From Mya arenaria (Eukaryota > Mollusca > Bivalvia > Myida > Myidae), in contig NC_069136.1 in the NCBI RefSeq assembly GCF_026914265.1, positions 34,123,368 to 34,187,367 of the forward strand: a stretch of 64,000 nt of DNA, written 5' to 3'. Under the pieces are notes generated by a model. The model had not been told where the DNA came from, searched no databases, and worked only from the letters and a program-made list of their open reading frames with translations. Positions within the stretch are counted from its first letter, which is position 1, and every line of letters starts with the position of its first letter. Positions 22,193 to 33,214 of this stretch are shown one piece after another. Both the position numbers and the translations under genes were made by a program.

Positions 22193-23977
22193 TTATTGTA
22201 CTATTTTAAACAGTTTCAGTGTTTTCAGTTGTCTCGCATCACCTGCACTGTTGGTCACGGCCATTCTCGAGCCATCCCTGGAGACGGCAACGGCGTACGG
22301 ATACATCATGTCGACGTCACATGACGCCAATATGTCCCCGTCCGGCGATATCTGGATGACAGAGTTCGTGTTTGCACAGCAGACAAACACGGAGTCATCG
22401 GGACCAACACTAGCGCCTCTTGGTACCTGTATCCGCTCATCAATCAACTCGCTTCTCTTACCGGTCAAGGTATTGTACTTGTAAACTATGTGAGCTTGAC
22501 TATCAGTAAGAACAAGACTATCCTGGGATGGTAGGTATGTACATTTACTTTCATCAAGCTTATATGTTTTTCTGTTAAACTTCACGTTGTCAAAGTCGCT
22601 CTTCTTGCCGTCCACGTCAATCATCCTGGCAGGCCGTTGGTCGTCAATAGTGCTCACTACGAACGTGCGGTCGTTCACGGGATAGATGGAGAAGCAGTTG
22701 GTGGACGTGTTCAGCGTCTTCATCAGCGTGATCGTGTTATTACTGTTCACAGTAAGCAGACAGATTTTTCGGTTATTGAAGGTTACTGCAATATTGTTAT
22801 AAGAGTAGGCTGATACGTCATAAGGATTTGTCTTAAGTTTATAAAATGTGTCGAACCTTTTCAAAGTTTCACTCAATATAAAACATTTACAGTTAAAGCT
22901 ATCCACGGCGACGATCCTCCCGTCCAGCAAAAAATCCAGCCCAGTAACAAATGGCTCCTTCTTGTCGTCCCCGGTCTTCACGAGCTCCATGATTTCCAAC
23001 AGTTCCAGACTCACCTGCCTTTGTTGCTTTGTATGTTTCTCAGTTGAACTTTTTGCTGTTTTGATTACATCGTCTCCATTTAATTGTTTTTTTGGCTCTC
23101 CTGTTTTATCTAATGAGAATAATGCGACATCAGTTGTTTTTATTTTTAAAATGTTTTCGTTGATTTGTAGTCCAACTTTGACGGTGTAATCATTCTTTAA
23201 TAAAGTGTTCAGTGTTTGTGCTGCCTTGTCTTGCATCCTTTTAAGAATGTGGTTTAGAATGAATATTTCCGTTTCTGTGCCAATCTCGCGAACGCTATCA
23301 GACATTGCCAAATGCGTGTTAAGTTCTTTCTTCAGGTTTTCAGCCGCAGTTCTCCTAGTATTTAGACGTCCGTTTTCCTGTGAGTTATGGTTCGTCATTT
23401 CGCTGACAATTCGCGCCTTGGCTTTCTCAATTTTTGTTAATAAGTCTTCCTTGTAAGTATCAATTTCTTTTACGATTTCTTCAATTCGCGAAACGTTGTT
23501 CAATTGATCCTCCTTGCATTTCTTTATAACATCTGAGGCAGTAACAATGGATGCACGTATCTTATCCCTTTCATCATCTTTCAAATTCTTAGCGACCTTT
23601 GCTATTTCGTGGATATTATCGCATCTACGATGACGAGAAAAGGCACACATTTCACAACACAAATCTTCGTGGTCTTCACAGTGAAACATAAACACTCGTT
23701 TATGTTCGCAACACTGATCCAGTCCCTTCATATCGACATCGGGCTTGACACAGTCTTCATGTGCAGCCACGATATGATGTTCATCTACGTTAGTCATGTG
23801 CACCTTGTGCCCAACACAGCAGTCCTCGCATAGATATACCTTGCATGTATTACAGAACAACGAAGCCACCTCTGACCTGTCCCGACGACGACAAGGTTCA
23901 CACTTTCTCTGGACTCTTCCACCGACGGCGTCACTAGCACATTCTGGAAGTGTATCGTCAATTCCCACCGAAGCCAT
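22193..23977 (-). CDS. Double B-box TRIM-like protein, no RING, 594 residues
   Basis: A single uninterrupted ORF starting ATGGCTTCGGTG at 23977. B-box 1 spans about residues 26-68 (C26, C29, C42, C45, C50, C53, then H57 and H67/H68). B-box 2 spans about 89-123 (C90-H92, C100-H103, C108-C111, H116, H123). A helical, probably coiled-coil region follows to about 270. The C-terminal third (about 330-594) has repeated blade-like phrases such as VTGLDFLLDGRIVAVDSF and ISPDGDILASCDVD, typical of NHL/six-bladed propellers. There is no N-terminal RING, so ubiquitin-ligase activity is not expected alone; such proteins probably act as adaptors. Genes like this are greatly expanded in bivalves and often linked with innate immunity, which is family-level inference. 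The stop codon overlaps an AATAAA motif (CAATAAAAG). A paralogue with one stop lies at 40.7 kb. Confidence 0.9.
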   Translation of the reverse strand: MASVGIDDTLPECASDAVGGRVQRKCEPCRRRDRSEVASLFCNTCKVYLCEDCCVGHKVHMTNVDEHHIVAAHEDCVKPDVDMKGLDQCCEHKRVFMFHCEDHEDLCCEMCAFSRHRRCDNIHEIAKVAKNLKDDERDKIRASIVTASDVIKKCKEDQLNNVSRIEEIVKEIDTYKEDLLTKIEKAKARIVSEMTNHNSQENGRLNTRRTAAENLKKELNTHLAMSDSVREIGTETEIFILNHILKRMQDKAAQTLNTLLKNDYTVKVGLQINENILKIKTTDVALFSLDKTGEPKKQLNGDDVIKTAKSSTEKHTKQQRQVSLELLEIMELVKTGDDKKEPFVTGLDFLLDGRIVAVDSFNCKCFILSETLKRFDTFYKLKTNPYDVSAYSYNNIAVTFNNRKICLLTVNSNNTITLMKTLNTSTNCFSIYPVNDRTFVVSTIDDQRPARMIDVDGKKSDFDNVKFNRKTYKLDESKCTYLPSQDSLVLTDSQAHIVYKYNTLTGKRSELIDERIQVPRGASVGPDDSVFVCCANTNSVIQISPDGDILASCDVDMMYPYAVAVSRDGSRMAVTNSAGDARQLKTLKLFKIVQ

Positions 23978-24859
23978 AGCTTTCTTGTTAACTTAGTGCC
24001 TTTAATGTATAAAACAAGCTTAAACGTTTGGTGGGGTGAAACACTCATGCACTGTCGATTTAGAAATATTTCAAACCGAAATCCACCCACTCCCGATTGA
24101 GAAATATGTACAATGTTTCAAAAGGCCATATCTTGATAAGCGTATCTATATCATCTGATCATTTTAACGTTCAACAAGGTCAGATAATGAAACTGGTGGT
24201 TAAAATCTTTAAATTTATTGAATGTCATCGTTTTTTAAAAAAAAATATTTGAAATGTGGAGGAATGTGCTTGACTTTGCGTTTACATGTCAGTAAATAAA
24301 TCCTTAGTTTATAACATAATTTGTTAAGTGCATTTCTCTTCAAAATCGTTTTCAGTTTACACTTGCGAATCCAGAGGGGTGGGGGCGCATTCGGTGTCCC
24401 CCGTGCCGCCCCCAAAATCGTCAAAGTCTACCTTCTTCTTCAACATAGCAGAAAAAAATGATAAAATACACCCTAAATGCACCATTTCGGACTAGACATT
24501 GTTCAAATTTGCTTAAGAAGGTATCCCCAAACCCTCATGCCAACACTTTAATCCAAATAAATCCGGTTCCGGGAGGGGTGCAAGTCAAGAAAACGTTACG
24601 CCCCCTAAGTTAAGCCCCCCTCCCCTAACGTCAAATCCTGGAACCGTCCCGGGTTGATTCATAAGAGGTAAGTTTATATGATCTGGATTATTAAAAAGAT
24701 AAAGAAATATGGAGAGTTGTTTCCTATTTGGCCAATGTCATAACTCGTTTACTTCACAATAGGACCACATAACTTCATCTAATGTTGTGGAGGACCTTTA
24801 GTCGATGACACACACCAAATATCAAACATGTTGGCCTGGCGGTTTGGGGCATGGAAGTC
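23978..24859. other. Upstream region with a dispersed DNA-repeat copy
   Basis: 24365-24665 carries GGTGGGGGCGCATTCGG at one side and TAACGTCAAATCCTGGAACC at the other. Fragments of the second end recur at 7065, 10330 and 43070 (as GGGGCGGATCCAGGTTTGAC), marking a dispersed MITE-like family. No gene seen. Confidence 0.5.
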
Positions 24860-25186
24860 TAAAAGCTGCACTATCACTGATTGACAGTTTTGACATGTTT
24901 TATTTCATTTGTCTCATAATCATCAATAAACTCATTTAAGATGCCCCACAATATAACATTTCTCAATTGTTCGTAAAACGGCAAAAAAGTTCAATTTTCT
25001 TAAAGCGTTAGTTACGCTTTTAAAAGCCATAAAACATCAATTTTCGACCATAAATATGAAAAAAACTGCGATCTTATCTTTAGTCAGTCTTCTTATAGTA
25101 CTATTGTACTGACGTCTACGCAAAACAGGCTAATTTCAAGTCACACAAAATGTCGAAACGATCCATCTATGAGAGTGCAACTTTAA
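24860..25186. mobile_element. Fold-back MITE, copy 1
   Basis: Left end AAAAGCTGCACTATCACTGA and right end GAGAGTGCAACTTTAA are inverted copies. The inner part matches the element at 30690. No ORF. Confidence 0.65.
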
Positions 25187-26493
25187 AGTGTTTCCTTATA
25201 TTAATGTAAGTCAAGCAAGTGATATCAGGTTTGGGGCTGATATTGACCCCAGTTGAATACTTTTAAAAAAATAAGGTAGACGATTCCTCATACCAAATAT
25301 CAAACCTCTTGGCCTTAAAACATATTATAAAGAAGTTCTTATATAAATATGTACATTTGAAAAAAGGAGCCAAAAGGCCAGGTAGACGATATTAGTATGG
25401 ACCAACTAACCTCTAGGCCTTGTAGTTTTCTTCGTTGATAAGATCATTTTAAACCAGTGACTCCCGGCCCACGGGGCGGGGCAACTGTGACAACTTACAT
25501 CTGCATAACTTACAGGTTGTTTGGTTAGGATCTATCAGACGATGATACACGAAAATAACACAATCAAATGACTTGGATTCGGACGAGATTATTTTAAACG
25601 TGTACTCTTTATACAATTATATGTCTAACAAGTAAACCTCCCAGGAACAACCTTTGACGACTGATAAATTGTAAATAAGTTTGTAAGTTGTTATTAGACC
25701 TTGGTTTATACAGATCACCTAGCAAAAAGATTTGTTATGTTTTTGTCGTCATGGCGACGAGAGTTCTTAATCATTCAACGAATGTGAAAGAATATCACCA
25801 AAGGAACAATTGAAGCTTCTAACATGAGTTTTTATATGTGAAAACACACATATTGTAAGCACATTTATACAATAGTTTGTGTGCATTAAGATAGCTAAAA
25901 CTTTTTTAAGAATATGAGGTAAAGATCTTAAGGATTTTTGTAGTATATTCAGGACCATTCCTTTTGATATAAGGGCAAATTTTCTCTTATCTAAGAATTG
26001 ATTACTAAGAACATTTTTAAGTTATGTCAGGTTAATATACCAATCTTTTGTGGGTGTTGTTGCTGGATAAACATATTGCTCATATAGTGCATTCAGTATT
26101 GCTCACAGTTTTCCATTCTGTGTACATTGATAATTACCAGTGGTTCAGTGAAGATATTGTGTGACATATAGGAACTTGGGCTTAATTTTTATTCTAGGTA
26201 TTTTAATTTGAGTATTACTTATTTGAAATTTATTTTGAACAGTTGCTTGCTTATAAATTTTGTTGTTGTTACATACAGAAGGGAACTAAAAATAAGAAGT
26301 TAATTAAGTTGCCAGGTCTCCTGTATTATTATTTTTGCCAATCATATACATGGATGTATCAAGCTTTCCCAAAAATGCAGAGTCCTGCATAAAAATGCTC
26401 CTTAAGTCCATACTTAATTTTTACTACTTAAACAATTATTAAACAAAATTCAATAACATGTTTGTTTACATTATATACATACAAATCAACATT
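25187..26493. other. Spacer, nothing recognised
   Basis: AT-rich with one GC-rich patch near 25465. No supported gene or array. Confidence 0.45.
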
Positions 26494-27600
26494 CTACCAT
26501 GGGCGCCATACATTGTCTTTGGACACTTCATTGACATCATCAGAGTTACCTCGGTCAAATGACAAACAACCATCTGACCCCAAAGATTCACATCGGGTTG
26601 GTAATTGGCTGTCAGCGGACAGGTCGAAATTTGAAAATCCAGAATCACTGCTCTCGAAACTCAAACCGGAAATGCTTGAATTACGTATGATGACGTCATC
26701 GTCGCCTTTTGTCATCCGCGAGATCGGCGAATATTCTGGAATACTCAAAGAGGATATTGTGATTTGACTAGTTAATCCACTTAACCGTTCGTCCGATCTT
26801 CTCGGCGTTGACATTAACACGGCCTGTGGGTTATACCCTTGATGACTATATGTATAGGGCTCTTGATTCTCAATCAGCTGAATTCGATTCTCCTCTGCTT
26901 CAATCCGTCCTTTAGTAGCCTAACTGCTATTCTGCTTCTGCGCGTAGATGCTCCTGAAATGTTCACTCACATTGGTCGCCACTACCGAATCACAAGCGTC
27001 GTCTGCAGCTCTGTATGTGACAGCTTCCCGTAAGCAATCCAGGAAACCGGTCTTGTAAGAGGTTGCGGATGAGGCGGCTTCTATTTCGTGGGCGACACGG
27101 ACGGCCCTTTGCTGATGCTGGAGCCGCGTCATATGGAACACGGTGAGCTCCAGGATGTCCGCCTTGTCCACACGCGTCATCGGTGACACCTACATTAGCA
27201 TATAATTTGTAAATTTAAAAAACTCATACTTTTCAATTAATTCCAATGAAGCTACATTTTAGAAAAGATCTTAAATTTTCATGATGAGGTTTTAGTATAT
27301 GTCATCTTATTCCATTGACTTTCCTTATTTTCATGTTTATAGGTTAATTAGCAATGGAAATAAAAAGGACGCAAACAATGTCTTTTGGCGAACTGATGTA
27401 AAGTTTGAAAAGCTACATTACCTACAATCATGTGTATTTTCGATGTATATTTAATACATTAATTTGTAAGAATCACACTTGAAACATGTCATGCCGGGGC
27501 GTACCTATTGTCGAATAGTGTCCTCGATAAGGAGTTTGAGGCGGTCAGTACTCGCGTTCATCCGCCCACGGCGTTAAAAATCAACTCGGGGCTTGCGTGC
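26494..27600 (-). pseudogene. HES-like gene, exons 2 and 3 (copy 2), ends in WRPW
   Basis: Exon 2 (27600-27505) lies between a TATAG acceptor and donor GTACGC and reads ARKPRVDF, stop, then RRGRMNASTDRLKLLIEDTIRQ and a stop at its last codon. This is the basic region and helix 1. Exon 3 (from 27192, after a GTAG acceptor) reads VSPMTRVDKADILELTVFHM (helix 2), then an Orange domain (YKTGFLDCLREAVTYRAADD). It meets one in-frame TAG at 26920 and continues in the same frame to VSKDNVWRPW at 26494. HES proteins are nuclear Notch-pathway repressors; WRPW is their Groucho-binding tail. Three in-frame stops and no exon 1 (the matching stretch of copy 1, 4.60-5.08 kb, is absent here) make this a pseudogene, but domain conservation suggests fairly recent loss. 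An unusual readthrough is unlikely. Confidence 0.85.
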
Positions 27601-28284
27601 CTATAAGAAATACAATATCAAATGTGGAATATATGCAGATATACTTTAATAGTATATTCATTGTAAGAAATAGTGTTCATTCTCACTACGGTGTGGATTT
27701 CGCTCGCAAATCTTAAAAAACTAACCAAATGAAAAAATAGATGGGACATTTAGACGGCTTAGGCTCGCGGAGGTTTATATATTTTCTTCTCTCTTAGAAA
27801 CTTTGAATGTTCTTGAAAGAATTCATGAATATTTTCTTTTATTTTATCATTCCTATTTTGTGTTGATGAAACTTACACATGATTCAATGTAACTTAGTTA
27901 AACTTCCTTATGCTATTTTGATTACCTTTAGAAGTCAGCTATGAGATGTCAAATAAATGAGTAAGTATAATTTAAAATGATTGGAACTGAATTCAGTCAT
28001 TCTAAAACGTCCTTCAACATACTCAAAATTGAATTTGGAAGCCTCGTATCCTACCGTTCGTTGGTAAGTTATTACCGCTTTAGAGTTTATTTTAGAAACA
28101 AACTATTGCGTTCAATCCTGGCTTCCAAGACCTTGTCGGGCCATGATTATGAACAGTCTCAAGTCTGAGTTTAGACTCGAGTGGCAAAATTGCAAATCTT
28201 CATTTCATTGTTGCTTTCTTTCTAGTTGAGTTTTGATGATGAAATTGGCTTGAGTTTTTGTTCTATTCGAAATTTCATTAATAT
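27601..28284. other. Upstream part of the HES-like duplication
   Basis: 27770-27950 and 28005-28200 match 4380-4560 and 5090-5290. The intervening piece that holds exon 1 in copy 1 is missing. No gene remains. Confidence 0.6.
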
Positions 28285-29394
28285 TAGGGATGGAAGCGAA
28301 TATCCGAGTATCCGGATATCACGCAAGTATTCGGATACCAAAGTGGGTATTCGAATATTCGTTAAGAATTAAAATTTCAATGAAATAGCTTAGCAGAGAC
28401 ATAGCAATTGTTTCAGATGAAATATTTCAGGTGATCAACAGTGTCTGTCGCGAAGCGGGTATGTCTCACAAATCGTCTGCTAATTGGGTGTTTGCACAAC
28501 GCTCTACCGATTGAGCTAACCGGGTGGACTGTGTGACCTTGTTTGAAATGACAAGTGTTGTTTTATGATCTCAGATGTGCTTAATTGACACTAATTGGCA
28601 CTAGTTGATATTAAACGGACTGATCATTAATCCGTAGGAATTGATCGTCCAATTACAAGATAAGGGTCGTGCAATCAAAGCTATTAATGACCAATCGTAT
28701 TTTTGATGAATATGCATGAAGAAATTATTGCTATCTGAACAATAAATACAAAAACAAATTTGTTTATCTTTTCACTTTTCAATCAAAGACTTATTTCATA
28801 TTTTTCATACGATATGTAAACATGTTTAGTTTATTGATAAATAAAAAAGTACACGCATGTAAATAAAGAAAAATCAGATCGTCTTTTTGTCTTCTTATCT
28901 TTTCCGCAAGTATATCTTTCATTACAAAACACCGCAGAAATTGTAGGTATTGCATTAAATCAAACAATGTAATGAAATAAAATTACAATCGACTATCAAA
29001 TAATAAAAGCGTCATTTAACATGAAACCTGCCGATAAATAACAAACTCGAAAGCACGTGGCAGTAACCAAGCAACCACCTCGGCCGAAGTGACTATCAAA
29101 TTCGCGAGGTGTTTATGTGGTGTTCATCATGAGTTTTATGACGTAAAATGAGTTGTTTAGCTTTGATTATAACATTATAAATTATTAAGACTGAGGAAGA
29201 ATGAATGAAAAAGTGAAATTGCCATATGACGAATTATAAATTAAGTGGACAATTATGTCAAATAACAGAAGGTGGGTGACATATAATAGGAAATTTACTT
29301 ATTAGGAAAACAATTTGATACGAGTATCCAGATAGTATTCGAATACTTGATACGAATATCCGGATACCGATTTGGTATCCGGTTTCCATCCCTC
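28285..29394. mobile_element. hAT-type non-autonomous DNA transposon (1,110 bp)
   Basis: Terminal inverted repeats: TAGGGATGGAAGC at the left and TTTCCATCCCTC at the right, extending inward as a region rich in TATCCGGATA and ATTCGAATA. The ends are flanked by a perfect 8-bp duplication ATTAATAT (28277-28284 and 29395-29402), the size hAT transposases make. No transposase ORF, so it depended on an autonomous relative. It contains a tRNA-like segment near 28450-28540. Confidence 0.9.
28450..28540 (-). repeat. tRNA-like segment inside the hAT element
   Basis: Read on the minus strand, GGTTAGCTCAATCGGTAGAG is a near-perfect tRNA D-arm/A box. The anticodon and T arms are degenerate and no proper B box is seen. 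It is probably a SINE head captured by, or inserted in, the transposon. Confidence 0.5.
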
Positions 29395-29469
29395 ATTAAT
29401 ATCTACTGTTATTTTTTTGTAAAACGAATGAAAAAGATGATTCTTTGAAATTTAATAAAAGTGTTTTTC

Positions 29470-30440
29470 TGTGTCTGAGTCTAGACTTGTACATGCGACT
29501 GCCCGTTATCATATAAGCCAATGAGTCTAGACTTGTACATGCGACTGCCCGTAATCATTTTAGCCAATGAATCTAGACTTGTACATGCGACTGCCCGTAA
29601 TCATATTAGCCAATGAGTCTAGACTTGTACATGCGACTGCCCGTAATCATTTTAGCCAATGAGTCTAGACTTGTACATGCGACCGCCCGTAATCATATTA
29701 GCCAATGAGTCTAGACTTGTACATGCGACCGCCCGTAATCATATTAGCCAATGAGTCTAGACTTGTACATGCGACCGCCCGTAATCATATAAGCCAATGA
29801 GTCTAGACTTGTACATGCGACTGCCCGTAATCATATAAGCCAATGAGTCTAGACTTGTACATGCGACTGCCCGTAATCATATTAGCCAATGAGTCTAGAC
29901 TTGTACATGCGACTGCCCGTAATCATATTAGCCAATGAGTCTAGACCTGTACATGCGACTGCCCGTAATCATATTAGCCAATGAGTCTAGACTTGTACAT
30001 GCGACTGCCCGTAATCATATTAGCCAATGAGTCTAGACTTGTACATGCGACTGCCCGTAATCATATAAGCCAATGAGTCTAGACTTGTACATGCGACTGC
30101 CCGTAATCATATTAGCCAATGAGTCTAGACTTGTACATGCGACTGCCCGTAATGATATTAGCCAATGCGTCTAGACTTGTACATGCGACTGCCCGTAATC
30201 ATATTAGCCAATGAGTCTAGACTTGTACATGCGACTGCCCGTAATTATATTAGCCATGAGTCTAGACTTGTACATGCGACCGCCCGTAATCATATTAGCC
30301 AAGAGTCTAGACTTGTACATGCGACCGCCCGTAATTATATTAGCCAATGAGTCTAGACTTGTACATGCGACCGCCCGTAATCATATTAGCCAATGAGTCT
30401 AGACTTGTACATGCGACTGCCCGTAATCATATTAGCCCAA
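29470..30440. repeat. 46-bp tandem array, about 21 copies
   Basis: CTAGACTTGTACATGCGACT recurs every 46 bp, with unit variants GACTGCCC/GACCGCCC. Two units near 30256 and 30300 are one base shorter, which opens short ORFs that are not genes. The array begins and ends in sequence with GTCTGAGTCTAGAC / ACTCAGACTTAAGACTC, resembling the fold-back motif at 5250 and 28170, which may be its seed. Confidence 0.96.
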
Positions 30441-30689
30441 ACTCAGACTTAAGACTCAAATTTGCAAATGTGTAACTTTTTTTCAAGCGATAACTGTTAA
30501 AATTATAAGCACAAAACAGCTTCACTATCATATAGATTGATGTTGTTGGTGGTAATGGTAGTTTTGGATTTGTTATTTTGCCTTCGTCGATATGTCTATA
30601 ACTTCAAAACAAATGTTGATCAATACTCATTACAGTTTTATAATATATTAATATAGTTACATATTCCAGGACATAAATGAGTTAAATTA

Positions 30690-31054
30690 TTAAAGCTGCA
30701 CTCTTACAGACTTACTGTTTTGACAACTTTTTTTATTTTTTGTCTTGGAATTACATTTTTTTTGCGTAAATATCTTCTAACCAGTAATGAAAGACTGCTG
30801 ACAAAAGATCATATCGCAGATGTTCATGTTTCCATTCCAAATTTAATGTTTCATGGCTTAAACCGTTACTAACGGTTTAATAAAAATGCATAAAACATCA
30901 TTTTTGGGACGGAAATATGACAAGCTGCGATCTGATCTTTTGTCAGAAGTCTTGTATCATAGGTTTGCAGATATTTACGCAAAAATTTGCTCGTTCCAAG
31001 ACAAAAAATAAAAAAAGTTGTCAACACGTTCAATCTGTGAGAGTGCAGCTTTAA
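30690..31054. mobile_element. Fold-back MITE, copy 2 (365 bp, TTAA ends)
   Basis: TTAAAGCTGCACTCTTACAG at the left is matched by TCTGTGAGAGTGCAGCTTTAA-type sequence at the right, both ending in TTAA, which fits a piggyBac-like target. Complementarity continues inward (GATCATATCGCAG versus CTGCGATCTGATC), so nearly the whole element can fold as one hairpin. No ORF. Confidence 0.8.
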
Positions 31055-32461
31055 GAACAGGCCTTGTCAACTCAACACGTTTATTCTTTCAAACTCATGT
31101 ACACCATGAGAACATTGAGGCATATGATATAGACTCCAATGTAGAGGCTCACATGAATCATTGAAAATATAAAATATGGAAATATTACAATGTTGGTATA
31201 ATGGTATTTTATATACACCTTAGAAAACTCATAACTTAGCCGATTTTGATATCGAATAACTTGTCAATTAATCAATATTCCGGCATGGAATTTTTTTATC
31301 GCCTTTAATTAAAATTCAAAATTATTATTATTTGTATTGCAGCAAGATCAACCCTATATTAACCGAGATATGGTCATATACCTGCTTAGATATAAGTTTT
31401 GCTAAGTATTTAAAAGTGTTACATCATGAGGAGGCGCGTAAAGGGGAGTCGGGAGGCGAAGGGGGGTGGGAGTACACCCTAATCACTATGCATCAAAATA
31501 TAACATTAAACAATGACTAGTTAATTTGTTGGTTGAATACCGGGTTGAATACCTTAAAGGGACATACCATCAGAATCTCAAATTAGTTAAAGGCGCACAA
31601 TGGAGGTTAATGTTTCAAATTTTAATACCTTATTATGTTAACCTTATTAGTATTTTATGATGAATAAAAAAACGAAAAATATGCATGTGATTTGTGTACA
31701 GAAAAACAAACAACAAAAGCGATATTATGGCGCCTTTTAATTTGGGAATTCATTGCCATGTAGCCATTTATAGCATAAATCCAACATATTTAAAGGCCGA
31801 TATTTCTTATCTTTACACATATTATATGCACATTTAAGACATGCATATATACACGACAAATTGGGCATAAACTGATAGTGTGCGCTTTAAAATAATACAA
31901 ATACACAGGTTTTGGTAAACGTTGATGTTCAGGGTCTTTGGGATGGTGGTGGTGAGAGGGCGCACGAGTAGAGTGGGGTGAGGGAGGGCGGCGCTGTGGG
32001 GGGGGGGGGGGGGGGGGGGCTTGTAGAGTGGGAGGGGGTACATCCGCAAGAATATTTATAGTAATTATAGTACTTTTTGGCAAAAAATGAGCATATTTGT
32101 ATTCTGATAAGTACGAAAAGTTTCATCATTTGATTGTGTTATGACTGTTTCTACTTGATTCAACAAACTTTATTAGACCAAAATTTTTCATTTATTTGAT
32201 TTTTTGCCATCAGATAGTATAATAATAATGAATTTTCGATATACCTTATTTAACTTTTTCTTAATAGATATGAAAAATATCTTGGCCAGAGCAGAGTGTG
32301 CCCTTTAACGCAAGGGAAGAATGTCCATATAATGGCTTAGATGTGAACTCATGTTAAACAACCTAATGGCCCCTATCAGTAAGGGGCATTCATGTCCATG
32401 TACATATTTGTCTTTACATGTCACTGACGTTTATTTGCAAAACTTCTTTTCAATCAAACTT
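31055..32461. other. Spacer with a 22-G run
   Basis: A run of 22 G lies at 31998-32019 within a G-rich strand (31920-32040). Proline-rich minus-strand ORFs across it are composition artefacts. 31590-31800 holds AAAGGCGCACAATGGAGG and ATGGCGCCTTTTAA-like ends, possibly an old MITE. No gene seen. Confidence 0.45.
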
Positions 32462-32840
32462 CATTTCAGAGAAAAATGCGTGTCCGGGTGGTCGGCTAGG
32501 TAGGAATGCAGCATCTCAGTGCTACGGATGGACGAATATGTAGACACGCAGAAAGCCAGACAAATTGACGGACGAGAAGTAGGCGCGTAGCAAGCCAGAC
32601 AGACGGTTGGTCGGCTAGGTTGGAATGCAGCATACCAGTCAGACGGACGGACGAATATGTACACACTCAGAATGCCAGACAGATGGGCGGACGCATAACT
32701 AGGTACGCAGCAGGCAGCAGTGGACGCATGGAGGGATAGACACATAACAAGCCAGACATACGGACCAGACAGACGGGTGCACGGATAAGTAGACACGCAG
32801 CAATTTACACGGGTGGACGGACGGATACGTTATGTATGTT
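32462..32840. repeat. Degenerate GACGGACG-rich tandem array
   Basis: Phrases such as GGTCGGCTAGGTAGGAATGC, GACGGACGAATATGTA and CGCAGAAAGCCAGACA recur at uneven spacing. The 111-codon minus-strand ORF over it is repetitive and not credible as a gene. Confidence 0.75.
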
Positions 32841-33214
32841 AGTAGACAGGTATTCTGAATGTTGTTGTATAACCACCAATGTAATTTAGATATTGATTGG
32901 TTTGGGAATAAAACTTATATAATCATGGAAAACTTACAGTATATGCTCAAATTGTAAGGTTAAAACAACGTGTACTCATTCTGATGTATTTTTCGTTTGT
33001 AATAAAATAATGAAAAATACAGAGACAGGCCAAGTCTCCATCTTGAACGAAGACAATAATAATTATAATGCGAAAAATTCTTATATAATCATACTTGTTT
33101 TACAGAAGCACAGAACGTCACTTAACAAAGACGGACGAAAGATGTATTAAAATTAGTATTTCACCAGAGCCTTATCGGGTGTGAAAATTTAATATATACA
33201 TATACATCAATACA
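32841..33214. other. Spacer, nothing recognised
   Basis: AT-rich unique-looking sequence before the next array. Confidence 0.4.

Noticed and set aside
22251-23833. Several plus-strand ORFs opposite the B-box gene
   Set aside because: Shadows of the minus-strand CDS; the same shadows recur opposite the paralogue at 41-42 kb.
31790-32129. Proline-rich minus-strand ORFs
   Set aside because: They depend on the G run and G-rich composition.
32461-32796. 111-codon minus-strand ORF with Cys and Ser
   Set aside because: Covers a degenerate GACGGACG array; its peptide repeats follow the DNA repeats.
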